DNA of 15,756 nt from CAZHZT01 sp964537285 (GCA_964537285.1 CAZHZT010000131.1:1-15756), one strand, 5' to 3'; counted from the stretch's first letter, positions 8,422 through 15,479 are shown. Numbers and translations are program-made. Notes: generated by a model from the sequence alone, not told the origin.

Positions 8422-8460
8422 ATTAGGCGAGAAGTTAGATTTATTTCTCGCCTAATTTTG
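8422..8460 (+). terminator. Terminator after the PKD protein gene
   Basis: ATTAGGCGAGAA (8422-8433) pairs perfectly with TTCTCGCCTAAT (8445-8456). It is followed by TTTG and lies 30 bases after the stop. The next gene on this strand starts 60 bases later, so the two are probably transcribed separately. Confidence 0.75.
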
Positions 8461-8519
8461 TTCAAGTGCTTAGAACTTTTCTTACAAAACCTTTTTCATC
8501 AATTCAAAACGTTTAAACC

Positions 8520-8903
8520 ATGAAAAGCATTCAGTTAATCCTTGCTTTTATTTTTTGCCTTTCTTTAGGAGCTACTGCTCAAAATTCAATCGTTGGAAAA
8601 TGGAAGATTACCATACCAACTAAAGAAGGAGATCTTACAGAGGTAGTACTTAACATTTCTGACGGAGGAGACTACAACATTGATTTTGGGATGGATGGTA
8701 ACAATGACATTGTAGGAAAATACGAGCTTAAAGATGATCAAATAACCGTTTGGGACGTCAGCGGGGCCATGGCTTGCCCTGCAGATCAAAAAGGGGTTTA
8801 CAACTTTGTCGTTACGGATGAAAAACTTACATTAATGCGCATTTCTGACGATTGCACCGGAAGAGGCGGGCCAGAAGGAAAAATGGCCTTCACGAAGCTA
8901 TAA
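8520..8903 (+). CDS. Small exported lipocalin-like protein
   Basis: A 127-residue protein with a signal peptide (residues 1-20, cleaved before Q21 in GATA-QN). The mature part is only about 107 residues. It begins SIVGKWKI, the GxW motif near the N-terminus typical of lipocalin-like beta-barrels in Bacteroidota, and continues with alternating strands ending KMAFTKL. C86 and C112 could form a disulfide. There is no lipobox cysteine at the cleavage site and no T9SS domain, so a soluble periplasmic or exported protein is likely. No ligand or function can be assigned. It follows the terminator at 8422-8460 and ends 37 bases before the convergent hairpin at 8940. Confidence 0.8.
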   Translation: MKSIQLILAFIFCLSLGATAQNSIVGKWKITIPTKEGDLTEVVLNISDGGDYNIDFGMDGNNDIVGKYELKDDQITVWDVSGAMACPADQKGVYNFVVTDEKLTLMRISDDCTGRGGPEGKMAFTKL

Positions 8904-8939
8904 ATTTGGTTTTTGATTTCTAAAACCAAGAATTGCTAT

Positions 8940-8997
8940 GAAGTTTTGAAACATGATTCATTCCAAATTTTCGGAATGAATCATGTTTCAAAACTTC
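8940..8997. terminator. Bidirectional terminator between convergent genes
   Basis: Arms 8940-8964 and 8973-8997 form a perfect 25-bp stem with an 8-base loop. It fills the gap between the stops of the lipocalin-like gene (8903) and glycyl-tRNA synthetase (9003), so it can serve both. Its upper part (8953-8984) is a diverged copy of the hairpin at 92-123, with the changes largely paired across the stem. Confidence 0.8.
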
Positions 8998-9002
8998 AAT
9001 CT

Positions 9003-10553
9003 TTATACGAATAGCTGCTTCATATTTATTCTATTCCTCACAATTCCCTCAACTTCTTCAATTTTTACCCTATCCTGCTGTAAGCTATCGCGTTCGCGGA
9101 TGGTTACCTGGCCATCTTCAAGTGTTTCAAAATCTACCGTTACGCAATAGGGCGTTCCGATAGCATCCTGGCGGCGGTAACGGCGGCCAATAGCATCTTT
9201 TTCATCGTATTGACAAAGGAAGGAAAACTTAAGGTCGTGGAAGATTTCACGGGCTTTTTTAGTCAATTCCTCATTATTCCTTACCAATGGTAATACAGCA
9301 CACTTCACTGGAGCGATAGCAGGATGCAACTTCAATACCACGCGGCTAGAATCCTTACCTTCTGCATCCGGAACAATTTCCTCCTGTAAGCTATGGCTCA
9401 TCATAGCCAGGAACATTCGGTCACATCCTACAGATGTTTCTACGACAAAAGGTACGTAATTTTTCTCTAGTTCGGCGTCAAAATATTGCAGTTTACGGCC
9501 GGAGAATTTTTGGTGCTCCGTCAGGTCGAAATCTGTTCTGGAGTGGATACCCTCTAGCTCACGGAATCCGAATGGAAATTCAAATTCAATATCAGCGGCT
9601 GCGTTAGCGTAGTGCGCTAGATTAAGATGATTGTGGAAACGCAATTTTTCCTTGGGTGTTCCCAGAGCCAGGTGCCATTTCAAGCGGTTTTCCTTCCAGT
9701 ATTTGTACCACTGCATTTCTTCACCGGGACGAACAAAGTATTGCATTTCCATTTGTTCGAATTCGCGCATTCTAAAAATGAACTGACGCGCAACGATTTC
9801 ATTGCGGAAAGCTTTACCAATTTGAGCAATACCGAAAGGTATTTTCTGGCGGGTCGTTTTTTGAACGTTCAGGAAGTTAACAAAAATTCCCTGGGCGGTT
9901 TCCGGTCTGAGGTAGATTTTGCCTTCTTCACCGGCAATATTACCCAGTTGAGTAGAAAACATGAGGTTGAATTGACGAACGTCCGTCCAGTTACGAGAGC
10001 CAGATTCCGGATCAGCGATGTCCAAATCCACTACTATGGCTTTTAATTCATCCATATCGCCATCGGTAAGAGCTTTGGCCAAACGACCATTGACCGCATC
10101 AATTTCTTCCTGACGCTTGATTATCCTGGGGTTGGTTGTCCGGAACTGATTTTCATCAAAGGCATCACCGAACTTTTTGCGTGCTTTTTCAACATCCTTA
10201 ACGATTTTCGTATCAATCTTCTCAACATATGCTTCGATAAGGTGATCTACACGATATCTTTTTTTACTGTCTTTATTGTCGATCATTGGATCGTTGAAGG
10301 CATCTACGTGCCCGGATGCTTTCCATGTCTTGGGATGCATAAAAATGGCCGCATCGATACCCGTAATGTTTTCATGCATCTGCGTCATGGCTTGCCACCA
10401 GTAGCTTTTAATATTATTTTTTAGTTCAACGCCATAAGGCCCATAATCGTAAGTAGCACTAAGCCCATCATAAATTTCACTAGATGGAAAGATGAACCCG
10501 TATTCTTTGCAATGACTTACCAGTTTTTTAAAGCTATCGTCTTGTTGTGCCAT
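9003..10553 (-). CDS. glyS: Glycyl-tRNA synthetase, single-chain type
   Basis: Charges tRNA-Gly with glycine using ATP, in the cytosol. At 516 residues it is the homodimeric class II form (glyQS type), not the alpha/beta tetramer. The N-terminal part has the GlyRS signature EIYDGLSATYDYGPYG (26-41). RPETAQG is at 216-222, class II motif 2 at about 238-253 (IPFGIAQIGKAFRNEI), and the motif 3 region at about 374-386 (SVGCDRMFLAMM). The anticodon-binding domain occupies about 410-510. Residues about 105-185 are an insertion rich in charged residues, common in this subfamily. All key motifs are present. It is the only synthetase here and stands alone. A -7 element lies about 40 bases upstream. 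The terminator at 8940-8997 abuts the stop codon. Confidence 0.97.
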   Translation of the reverse strand: MAQQDDSFKKLVSHCKEYGFIFPSSEIYDGLSATYDYGPYGVELKNNIKSYWWQAMTQMHENITGIDAAIFMHPKTWKASGHVDAFNDPMIDNKDSKKRYRVDHLIEAYVEKIDTKIVKDVEKARKKFGDAFDENQFRTTNPRIIKRQEEIDAVNGRLAKALTDGDMDELKAIVVDLDIADPESGSRNWTDVRQFNLMFSTQLGNIAGEEGKIYLRPETAQGIFVNFLNVQKTTRQKIPFGIAQIGKAFRNEIVARQFIFRMREFEQMEMQYFVRPGEEMQWYKYWKENRLKWHLALGTPKEKLRFHNHLNLAHYANAAADIEFEFPFGFRELEGIHSRTDFDLTEHQKFSGRKLQYFDAELEKNYVPFVVETSVGCDRMFLAMMSHSLQEEIVPDAEGKDSSRVVLKLHPAIAPVKCAVLPLVRNNEELTKKAREIFHDLKFSFLCQYDEKDAIGRRYRRQDAIGTPYCVTVDFETLEDGQVTIRERDSLQQDRVKIEEVEGIVRNRINMKQLFV

Positions 10554-10591
10554 GATTTTCTAAAATTGTATACGCTTTTTAAAATGAAGTG

Positions 10592-10599
10592 CAAAGGTA
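10592..10599 (-). promoter_or_regulatory. Promoter -7 element of glycyl-tRNA synthetase
   Basis: The complement of 10592-10599 reads TACCTTTG, an exact TAnnTTTG match, giving a leader of about 30 bases before the ATG at 10553. No clear TTTG is seen at -33. I see no T-box or other riboswitch structure in the leader. Confidence 0.55.
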
Positions 10600-10719
10600 A
10601 TAAAAGGAAGTTTTAATTGAGAAGGATGATGTCGGTCAAAATTTAAGATCGTATGATTTAACAGAAGATATTGGAAGATGGCCACATTAATATACCAATT
10701 ACGAGTCAGGAACCCCGCC

Positions 10720-10798
10720 TTAGTTAAGATGGTTTAATGAATCAGGACACAAATTTAACTTAAATTTGTGTCCTGATTCATTAAACCATCTCAACTAA
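10720..10798. repeat. 38-bp-stem palindrome abutting the PLP enzyme start codon
   Basis: Arms 10720-10757 and 10761-10798 pair over 38 bp with one A-C mismatch and a three-base centre. The right arm ends four bases before the ATG at 10803. Each arm carries TAAATTTG next to the centre, so the palindrome presents the same promoter -7 element on both strands. The region lies between two divergent genes, where a simple terminator is not expected. The rest of 10554-10719 shows only the glyS promoter element. Confidence 0.8.
10761..10768 (+). promoter_or_regulatory. Promoter -7 element of the PLP enzyme, inside the palindrome
   Basis: TAAATTTG matches TAnnTTTG exactly and lies at the top of the right arm. 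A start about 7 bases on would give a leader of about 27 bases containing only half the palindrome, so that mRNA would not form the hairpin. No TTTG is seen at the right distance upstream. Confidence 0.45.
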
Positions 10799-10802
10799 CA
10801 AC

Positions 10803-11768
10803 ATGAATAAACTTTCAACATTTCCTACATTAAAAGATATTTTGGATACGCATATTGGCATTGAAGAGATGATTCACCGCACACCTGTGCTTACTAGTCA
10901 GGGGATTAATACAATTTCAGGGACTCAGCTTTTTTTCAAATGTGAGAATTTTCAAAAAATAGGTGCTTTTAAAATGAGAGGTGGAGCAAGCGCTGCCTTA
11001 CGTTTAACTCAAGAGGAGAGAGAACGGGGATTAGCGACGCATTCCTCTGGCAATCATGCTCAGGCGATAGCCCGGGCCGCTCAATTATTGAATATTCCTG
11101 CGCATATTGTCATGCCCAAAAATTCTCCCATAATAAAGATCAATGCTACAAAGGGCTACGGGGCGAATGTTATCCATTGTGAAAATACCATTGAAGCCCG
11201 GGAGAAAACCCTCGAAAAGGTCGTTGCTGAAACAGGGGCAACATTTATCCACCCTTACAACAATTACGATGTTATTGCAGGGCAAGCTACCTGCGCTAAG
11301 GAACTTATTGAAGATACGAATGAACTAGACATCATTATTGCCCCTATTGGAGGTGGAGGCCTAATGAGTGGCACCGCACTCAGTACAACGTATTTGTCTC
11401 CAGGTACTATGATTCTAGGAGCCGAGCCAAAAGAAGTCGATGATGCTTATCGTTCGTTTAAATCGGGGAAGATTCAGAAAAACGACTCTATCAATACCAT
11501 TGCCGATGGATTACGCACGAATTTAGGGGATAAAACATTTCAGATCATTCAGAAGTATCTGACTGATATCCTCACGGTAACAGAAGAATCCATCATAAAA
11601 GCTATGCGTCTTATTTGGGAACGGATGAAAATTATTATTGAACCATCTTGCGCCGTGCCCTTAGCAGCTATTTTGTCTTATCCTCAGTTTTTTGAAGGAA
11701 GAAAGGTCGGTGTAATTCTTACGGGGGGAAATGTGGATTTGGATAAGCTTCCATGGTTATTGCGGTAA
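10803..11768 (+). CDS. Threonine dehydratase / serine racemase family PLP enzyme
   Basis: A fold-type II PLP enzyme that should deaminate threonine or serine to the 2-oxoacid plus ammonia, or racemise serine. It has 321 residues: catalytic domain only, without the C-terminal regulatory domain of biosynthetic IlvA. The PLP lysine is K57 (GAFKMRGG), the substrate loop is SSGNHAQA (81-88), the phosphate-binding glycine loop is GGGG (183-186), and TGGN (307-310) sits near the PLP ring nitrogen. E208 and D214 in AEPKEVDDAYRS match the divalent-cation site of serine racemase, which leans the call toward the catabolic/serine racemase branch. The two activities cannot be told apart from sequence. The last codon and stop (CGG TAA) form the first heptad of the repeat array that follows. 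Confidence 0.9.
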   Translation: MNKLSTFPTLKDILDTHIGIEEMIHRTPVLTSQGINTISGTQLFFKCENFQKIGAFKMRGGASAALRLTQEERERGLATHSSGNHAQAIARAAQLLNIPAHIVMPKNSPIIKINATKGYGANVIHCENTIEAREKTLEKVVAETGATFIHPYNNYDVIAGQATCAKELIEDTNELDIIIAPIGGGGLMSGTALSTTYLSPGTMILGAEPKEVDDAYRSFKSGKIQKNDSINTIADGLRTNLGDKTFQIIQKYLTDILTVTEESIIKAMRLIWERMKIIIEPSCAVPLAAILSYPQFFEGRKVGVILTGGNVDLDKLPWLLR

Positions 11769-12039
11769 ACGGCCAACGGCCAACGGTGAACGGCCAACGG
11801 TGAACGGCCAACGGTGAACGGCCAACGGTGAACGGCCAACGGTNNNNNNNNNNNNNNNNNNNNNNNNNNNNNNNNNNNNNNNNNNNNNNNNNNNNNNNNN
11901 NNNNNNNNNNNNNNNNNNNNNNNNNNNNNNNNNNNNNNNNNNNGAACGGGGAACGGGAAACGAATAAAGGCCGAAGGCCTTTTTACTTTCGTTCCCCGTT
12001 GACCGTTCACCGTTAACCGCATTTCCGTTGACCGCATAA
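11763..12039. repeat. CGGNNAA heptad array and palindrome, interrupted by a gap
   Basis: From 11763 the sequence is a 7-base tandem array: CGGTAAA, CGGCCAA, then mostly alternating CGGCCAA and CGGTGAA, about eleven units up to the gap at 11844. After the gap the left arm resumes (CGGGGAA, CGGGAAA, CGAATAA) and turns at AAAGGCC-GAA-GGCCTTT (11966-11982). The right arm then carries inverted heptads (TTCCCCG, TTGACCG, TTCACCG, TTAACCG) to about 12039. The outer ends are also related: TTATTGCGGTAAACGG at 11758-11773 against the complement TTATGCGGTCAACGG. The tip matches the tip of the 12300-12430 palindrome in inverted orientation. It may terminate the PLP enzyme gene. Confidence 0.8.
11844..11943. 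other. 100-N assembly gap
   Basis: Exactly 100 N lie inside the left arm of the heptad palindrome. A round 100 usually marks a scaffold join of unknown size. Tandem heptads plus a long hairpin explain why assembly broke here. The true number of heptads is unknown, and any reading frame across the gap is meaningless. Confidence 0.95.
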
Positions 12040-12092
12040 GTTTTTTCCACCTTTTTGGAACAATAGTGGAAGTACTGCCTGAATTTTGCGGC

Positions 12093-12100
12093 TACATTTG
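12093..12100 (+). promoter_or_regulatory. Promoter -7 element of the 52-residue gene
   Basis: TACATTTG matches TAnnTTTG exactly, 43 bases before the ATG, and continues as TACATTTGTA, the same ten bases found before the thiolase. A small dyad TTCCAC (12045-12050) / GTGGAA (12066-12071) lies upstream, near the expected -33 position. Confidence 0.55.
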
Positions 12101-12143
12101 TAGTAACAAAAGAACAAAAATTAGCAATTAAAAACTATATCCA

Positions 12144-12302
12144 ATGACACAGGCAATCACCACAGCACCCTTCCAAAACGTAGAAACACAAAAAGTAACA
12201 ACAGAAGACAATCAGGAGCAAACTACTCACCCATTAGTTGCCATCGCATGTTTGGCATTTTTCCCAGTTCTTTATATGTTAGGTAGTTCCTTAATCGGCT
12301 AA
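12144..12302 (+). CDS. 52-residue tail-anchored membrane microprotein
   Basis: A small gene of unknown function. Residues 1-30 are polar, rich in T, Q and E, without a signal peptide. Residues about 31-51 form one hydrophobic segment (LVAIACLAFFPVLYMLGSSL) with a cysteine and a proline inside, ending two residues before the stop. This suggests a single-pass, C-terminally anchored inner-membrane protein with the N-terminus in the cytosol. Support for a real gene: an exact -7 promoter element 43 bases upstream, an A-rich leader, and a stop codon that forms the exact edge of the 12300-12430 palindrome, as does the stop of the convergent M4 protease. It is bracketed by inverted copies of a heptad palindrome. 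I do not recognise the family; conservation would settle it. Confidence 0.6.
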   Translation: MTQAITTAPFQNVETQKVTTEDNQEQTTHPLVAIACLAFFPVLYMLGSSLIG

Positions 12303-12430
12303 CTAAAATACGTACAACGGTTAACGGTTAACGGGGAACGGTGAACGAAAGTAAAAAAGGCCTTCGGCCTTTATTCGTTTACCGTTCCCCGTTAACCGTT
12401 AACCGTTAACCGTTGTGCGTATTTTAGTTA
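12300..12430. terminator. Stop-to-stop heptad palindrome, bidirectional terminator
   Basis: The palindrome runs from the TAA of the 52-residue gene (12300-12302) to the TAA of the M4 protease (complement of 12428-12430). Each arm starts TAACTAAAATACG, then has one variable base, ACAA, and CGGNNAA heptads. The left arm has two CGGTTAA units and the right arm three. The heptads CGGGGAA and CGGTGAA/CGGTAAA follow, and the tip is AAAGGCC-TTC-GGCCTTT (12356-12372). The stem is about 60 bp. Its placement between convergent genes fits a shared terminator. Confidence 0.85.
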
Positions 12431-15265
12431 TTGGATGATTAATTTCTCTGTCCAAATTTGATCTCCGGATTGTAATTTTAGCAGATAAAGGCCGGGGGTA
12501 GCATCAGATAGTTGAATTTCCACCTGATTTGATCCACCAGCCGAAATAACTTCCGATCTTAATACTTTCCCGAGAGCATCTGTGATGATTAATTCAGCAG
12601 ATTGCTTGAGGTCTTGATCTATGTTCAATACAAATTGACCATTCGACGGATTCGGGCTTATGCTTATGCCTTCGAGCGAGGAGATGTTCTCAACATTGAC
12701 TAAAGGTAAGCCATAAATTTTGACATGATCAATGTTGGTTTGATCTCCGTCACTATTAGCCTTAAAGTCGTTCTGTCTGTCGTAAAAATGCTTTCCTTCA
12801 AAACAAAGCTGGAAGGAACTACCTACAAAGTCGCTAAGGTCCACAGTTTGGGTTTCCCATTCAAAATTTTGGTGTAAAGTAGGATGGTAGGAGTCTCCCA
12901 CCTGAACATCATCGATAAGAATACGCATACCTGTGACCAAATCAGAAGATTGAATGTCGTAGTCTTCAGGATGAATTCTTGACCAAATTTGCTGAAGCTC
13001 GAAGTCCATGAATGCTTCATCCCATTCCGTTAAGTCTACACAAAGGCATATGCTTGAATTATATTCTGTATTTAAGGTGAAAACTTCCTCTTGGGTCGTA
13101 GGAATGTCCAGCTCGTCAATATCTGGAATACGGCTTCCTGTCATGCTCGCAAAGCGAATGCCATTAGCTGCTTGTGCTGAAAATATGAGTGTATTATTGG
13201 CAAGTTCCCCTTGTGTCAGGTAAAAAGAGTCCAGGGAAATATTGTCATTTCTTGCTTCGAAAGTAATTGTCTGGTCTCTGTTAATTACTTCCGGACGACG
13301 AGCGAGATGATCAAAAATAGTATCATTCAGCTGAAAGGCATCATCATCCAGGTTAACCCAAAAATCAATTTCATAAGATCCCGGCTCATAAAGCTCAACG
13401 GGGGTATTGAAAGTATATTCAATTGTTTCATTTTCTTGAAGGCTGTTCGCAAGAACAAGATCTTCGACCACAGGGCTGTCATCATTTACGCGATAACCTA
13501 CTTTAATAGTTGTACCGGCATCTAATTCAAAGCTGCAACCCGAAGGATCTAGCCTAAAAGTCATCGTTAAATCTGCAGGATTACCATCAATACAGGAGGA
13601 TTGAGGGGCAGAAACGGAGAGCATTCTCAGGTCTTTTGATATATTATCCGCTCCTACACCTACAGCATGCCATGCCTTAGCTGTTTGAACAACTTCCGGA
13701 GAACAAGATCCATAGATATCTTCAGCACTTTGAAGGGCTCCAAGGCGTGCATCAAGGTGATTAGAAGATGGAGTCAGGTAAAACGCAAGATTGCGATACG
13801 CGATATCTGCTGCATTATAAATTCCCAGGCCATCTACTTCGTAATCATCTCCATTGTCATTGATTCCGGTCCCTCCTTCTGAAAGCAGGTAAAACCAGAA
13901 GTTTTGTACACCGCTGTTGGTATGCACGCCACCATTATCTCCACTACCTGTAAACCACGACACTCCTAAATAGGTGTCTGGGTGGCCGTAACTATTTGGG
14001 TTAGACATGCTTCTTAGGGTGAAATTAACTTTTCCAATTAACCAATCCGCTTCATCACCTAAAGCATAATATTCAACTACATTTCCAAATATGTCACTGA
14101 AAGACTCATTTAAGGCACCCGATTCATTGCGGTAAATTAAGTCTGAAGTATAGTCTGTTACGCCATGTGTTAATTCATGAGAAACTACATCAATGGAAGT
14201 CAGAGGGTTGCCATTGCCATCACCAAAACGGGAGAACATACCATTCCAGGAAGCATTAAACCAATTGTTATTGACATGAACATAGCTAATCACCAGGCCA
14301 CCTTCATCATCATAACTGTCTCTGCCCTGTTCCAGAAAATAATAATCATAAGTTTTTTCCATTCCCCAGTGAACATCCGTACCTACTTCATCAAAGTCAG
14401 CATTAGCGTTATCCCAATAATTATCATCATCTTCAAAATCAACCGCTTCGCTTACATCGCTACCTTTGTTCATGTCATAAGTTTCTATTCCGCTACCTCT
14501 TGTGTAGTCACGTAAATGATAAAGGGAATCAGAAACTTTAGTTGTAATAATTTCTTGTGTACCATGATAACGTGTTTCTGCTGTTCCTACCTCATTATTA
14601 TGTTGACATTTATCAAGGGTGTATAAAACTTCCCCATTGCGTGCATCCACGAATACTTCTTTACTTCCATAAGGGTCGGAAGCAAAAATTTCCATTTTCC
14701 AGGTCAGTGTATATTGCTCTCCAATTTGAGAATAATCAGGATCGGCCCATACCAATTCAGGCGTTGGGTAAAAAGTTGCTTCAGGATCCTTCTTGATCCG
14801 CTTTACTAAAGCTTCCATACCTGGGATTTGCCAGTAGTATTGAGGGGCATTAATGTAATTCAAAGCAGCTTGAATGGCTTGTTGCTCATCGATTTGAGTG
14901 GCTGCTGCAGGGAATTCTCCCTTAACGAGGCGGCCGTTCGCGTGCGTAACAAATCCATTTTTGGCATGTAAAATATACTCAGCACCATCTACCGGATATC
15001 CCTGGTGATATTGTTTCGCTCTGTGGTGAGTAAACCCAAGGGCATCTGTTTTCGATTTATAAATTTTTAAATCAGATGCTTTATTCAATCCAAGTTCTAA
15101 ATTATAGCGATTAAAGAAAGCCTCTGTAGGTATCTGGACTTCTTTTTTAATTTTTACCCAGTTATTATTTAAGTAAGTTTTTTCAAAATCAGGATGCAGG
15201 CCATATTGAGCATTTAAAGTGGATAAAAATAACCCGCAGATCAGAACGGTGTATAAAAATTTCAT
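12428..15265 (-). CDS. Secreted M4 thermolysin-like metalloprotease with T9SS sorting domain
   Basis: An exported neutral zinc endopeptidase. Residues 1-19 form a signal peptide (LNA-Q). A propeptide with FTP (about 50-105) and PepSY (about 120-215) regions follows; it normally assists folding and is removed. The M4 catalytic domain covers about 225-540: zinc ligands H363 and H367 with catalytic E364 (HELTH), third zinc ligand E387 (GALNESFSD), and transition-state histidine H448 (GGVHTNSGVQ). All catalytic residues are present. Residues about 548-855 form beta-sandwich domains, and the last 79 residues (from ISISPNPSNG) are a Type A T9SS domain. At 945 residues it is much longer than thermolysin because of these additions. 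Likely role is extracellular protein degradation. Its stop codon is the edge of the palindrome at 12300-12430. No clear promoter was found. Confidence 0.96.
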   Translation of the reverse strand: MKFLYTVLICGLFLSTLNAQYGLHPDFEKTYLNNNWVKIKKEVQIPTEAFFNRYNLELGLNKASDLKIYKSKTDALGFTHHRAKQYHQGYPVDGAEYILHAKNGFVTHANGRLVKGEFPAAATQIDEQQAIQAALNYINAPQYYWQIPGMEALVKRIKKDPEATFYPTPELVWADPDYSQIGEQYTLTWKMEIFASDPYGSKEVFVDARNGEVLYTLDKCQHNNEVGTAETRYHGTQEIITTKVSDSLYHLRDYTRGSGIETYDMNKGSDVSEAVDFEDDDNYWDNANADFDEVGTDVHWGMEKTYDYYFLEQGRDSYDDEGGLVISYVHVNNNWFNASWNGMFSRFGDGNGNPLTSIDVVSHELTHGVTDYTSDLIYRNESGALNESFSDIFGNVVEYYALGDEADWLIGKVNFTLRSMSNPNSYGHPDTYLGVSWFTGSGDNGGVHTNSGVQNFWFYLLSEGGTGINDNGDDYEVDGLGIYNAADIAYRNLAFYLTPSSNHLDARLGALQSAEDIYGSCSPEVVQTAKAWHAVGVGADNISKDLRMLSVSAPQSSCIDGNPADLTMTFRLDPSGCSFELDAGTTIKVGYRVNDDSPVVEDLVLANSLQENETIEYTFNTPVELYEPGSYEIDFWVNLDDDAFQLNDTIFDHLARRPEVINRDQTITFEARNDNISLDSFYLTQGELANNTLIFSAQAANGIRFASMTGSRIPDIDELDIPTTQEEVFTLNTEYNSSICLCVDLTEWDEAFMDFELQQIWSRIHPEDYDIQSSDLVTGMRILIDDVQVGDSYHPTLHQNFEWETQTVDLSDFVGSSFQLCFEGKHFYDRQNDFKANSDGDQTNIDHVKIYGLPLVNVENISSLEGISISPNPSNGQFVLNIDQDLKQSAELIITDALGKVLRSEVISAGGSNQVEIQLSDATPGLYLLKLQSGDQIWTEKLIIQ

Positions 15266-15315
15266 GAGATTGGTACAGATTTAGTTAAGAGGTGATAAAT
15301 AATTAATGCAAGTTG

Positions 15316-15345
15316 ATAAGTAGCCCAATTCCGTGAACTACTTAT
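15316..15345. promoter_or_regulatory. Dyad upstream of the M4 protease
   Basis: ATAAGTAG (15316-15323) is inverted as CTACTTAT (15338-15345), about 50 bases before the M4 ATG. Eight pairs around a 14-base spacer could be an operator or leader hairpin. The evidence is position and symmetry only. Confidence 0.3.
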
Positions 15346-15444
15346 TCATTGAAATGAGGCTAAATCGTCGGTAATTTGTTTCAAAAAGTCACCTGTCGGT
15401 TCCGTTTTTTACAAATTCCTCCTCATTTTTCCTCATTCATCGCA

Positions 15445-15479
15445 ACTTGGGTTAATTATTATCACGACTTAGGTTAATT
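15445..15479. promoter_or_regulatory. Tandem 13-bp direct repeats, possible regulator site
   Basis: ACTTGGGTTAATT (15445-15457) and ACTTAGGTTAATT (15467-15479) differ at one base and are spaced 22 bp start to start, about two helical turns. They lie about 180 bases before the M4 protease start. Direct repeats with a two-turn period are the layout bound by LytTR-type response regulators, but the base match to that family's consensus is not clear. Confidence 0.4.

Noticed and set aside
9627..10046. 139-residue plus-strand reading frame inside glycyl-tRNA synthetase
   Set aside because: It is antisense to an intact gene with all class II motifs and has no promoter, signal or recognisable domain of its own.
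10554..10802. T-box or other riboswitch controlling glycyl-tRNA synthetase
   Set aside because: T-boxes are not expected in Bacteroidota, the predicted leader is only about 30 bases, and no T-box sequence is present.
11684..12050. Open reading frames on both strands across the N gap
   Set aside because: They consist of translated CGGNNAA heptads plus undetermined residues; the 7-base repeat keeps frames open without coding for anything, and the gap size is arbitrary.
11763..12430. CRISPR array
   Set aside because: Units are 7 bases with no unique spacers, and there are no cas genes.
13211..13525. 104-residue plus-strand reading frame inside the M4 protease gene
   Set aside because: Antisense shadow of a coding region with clear domain structure; composition is not protein-like.
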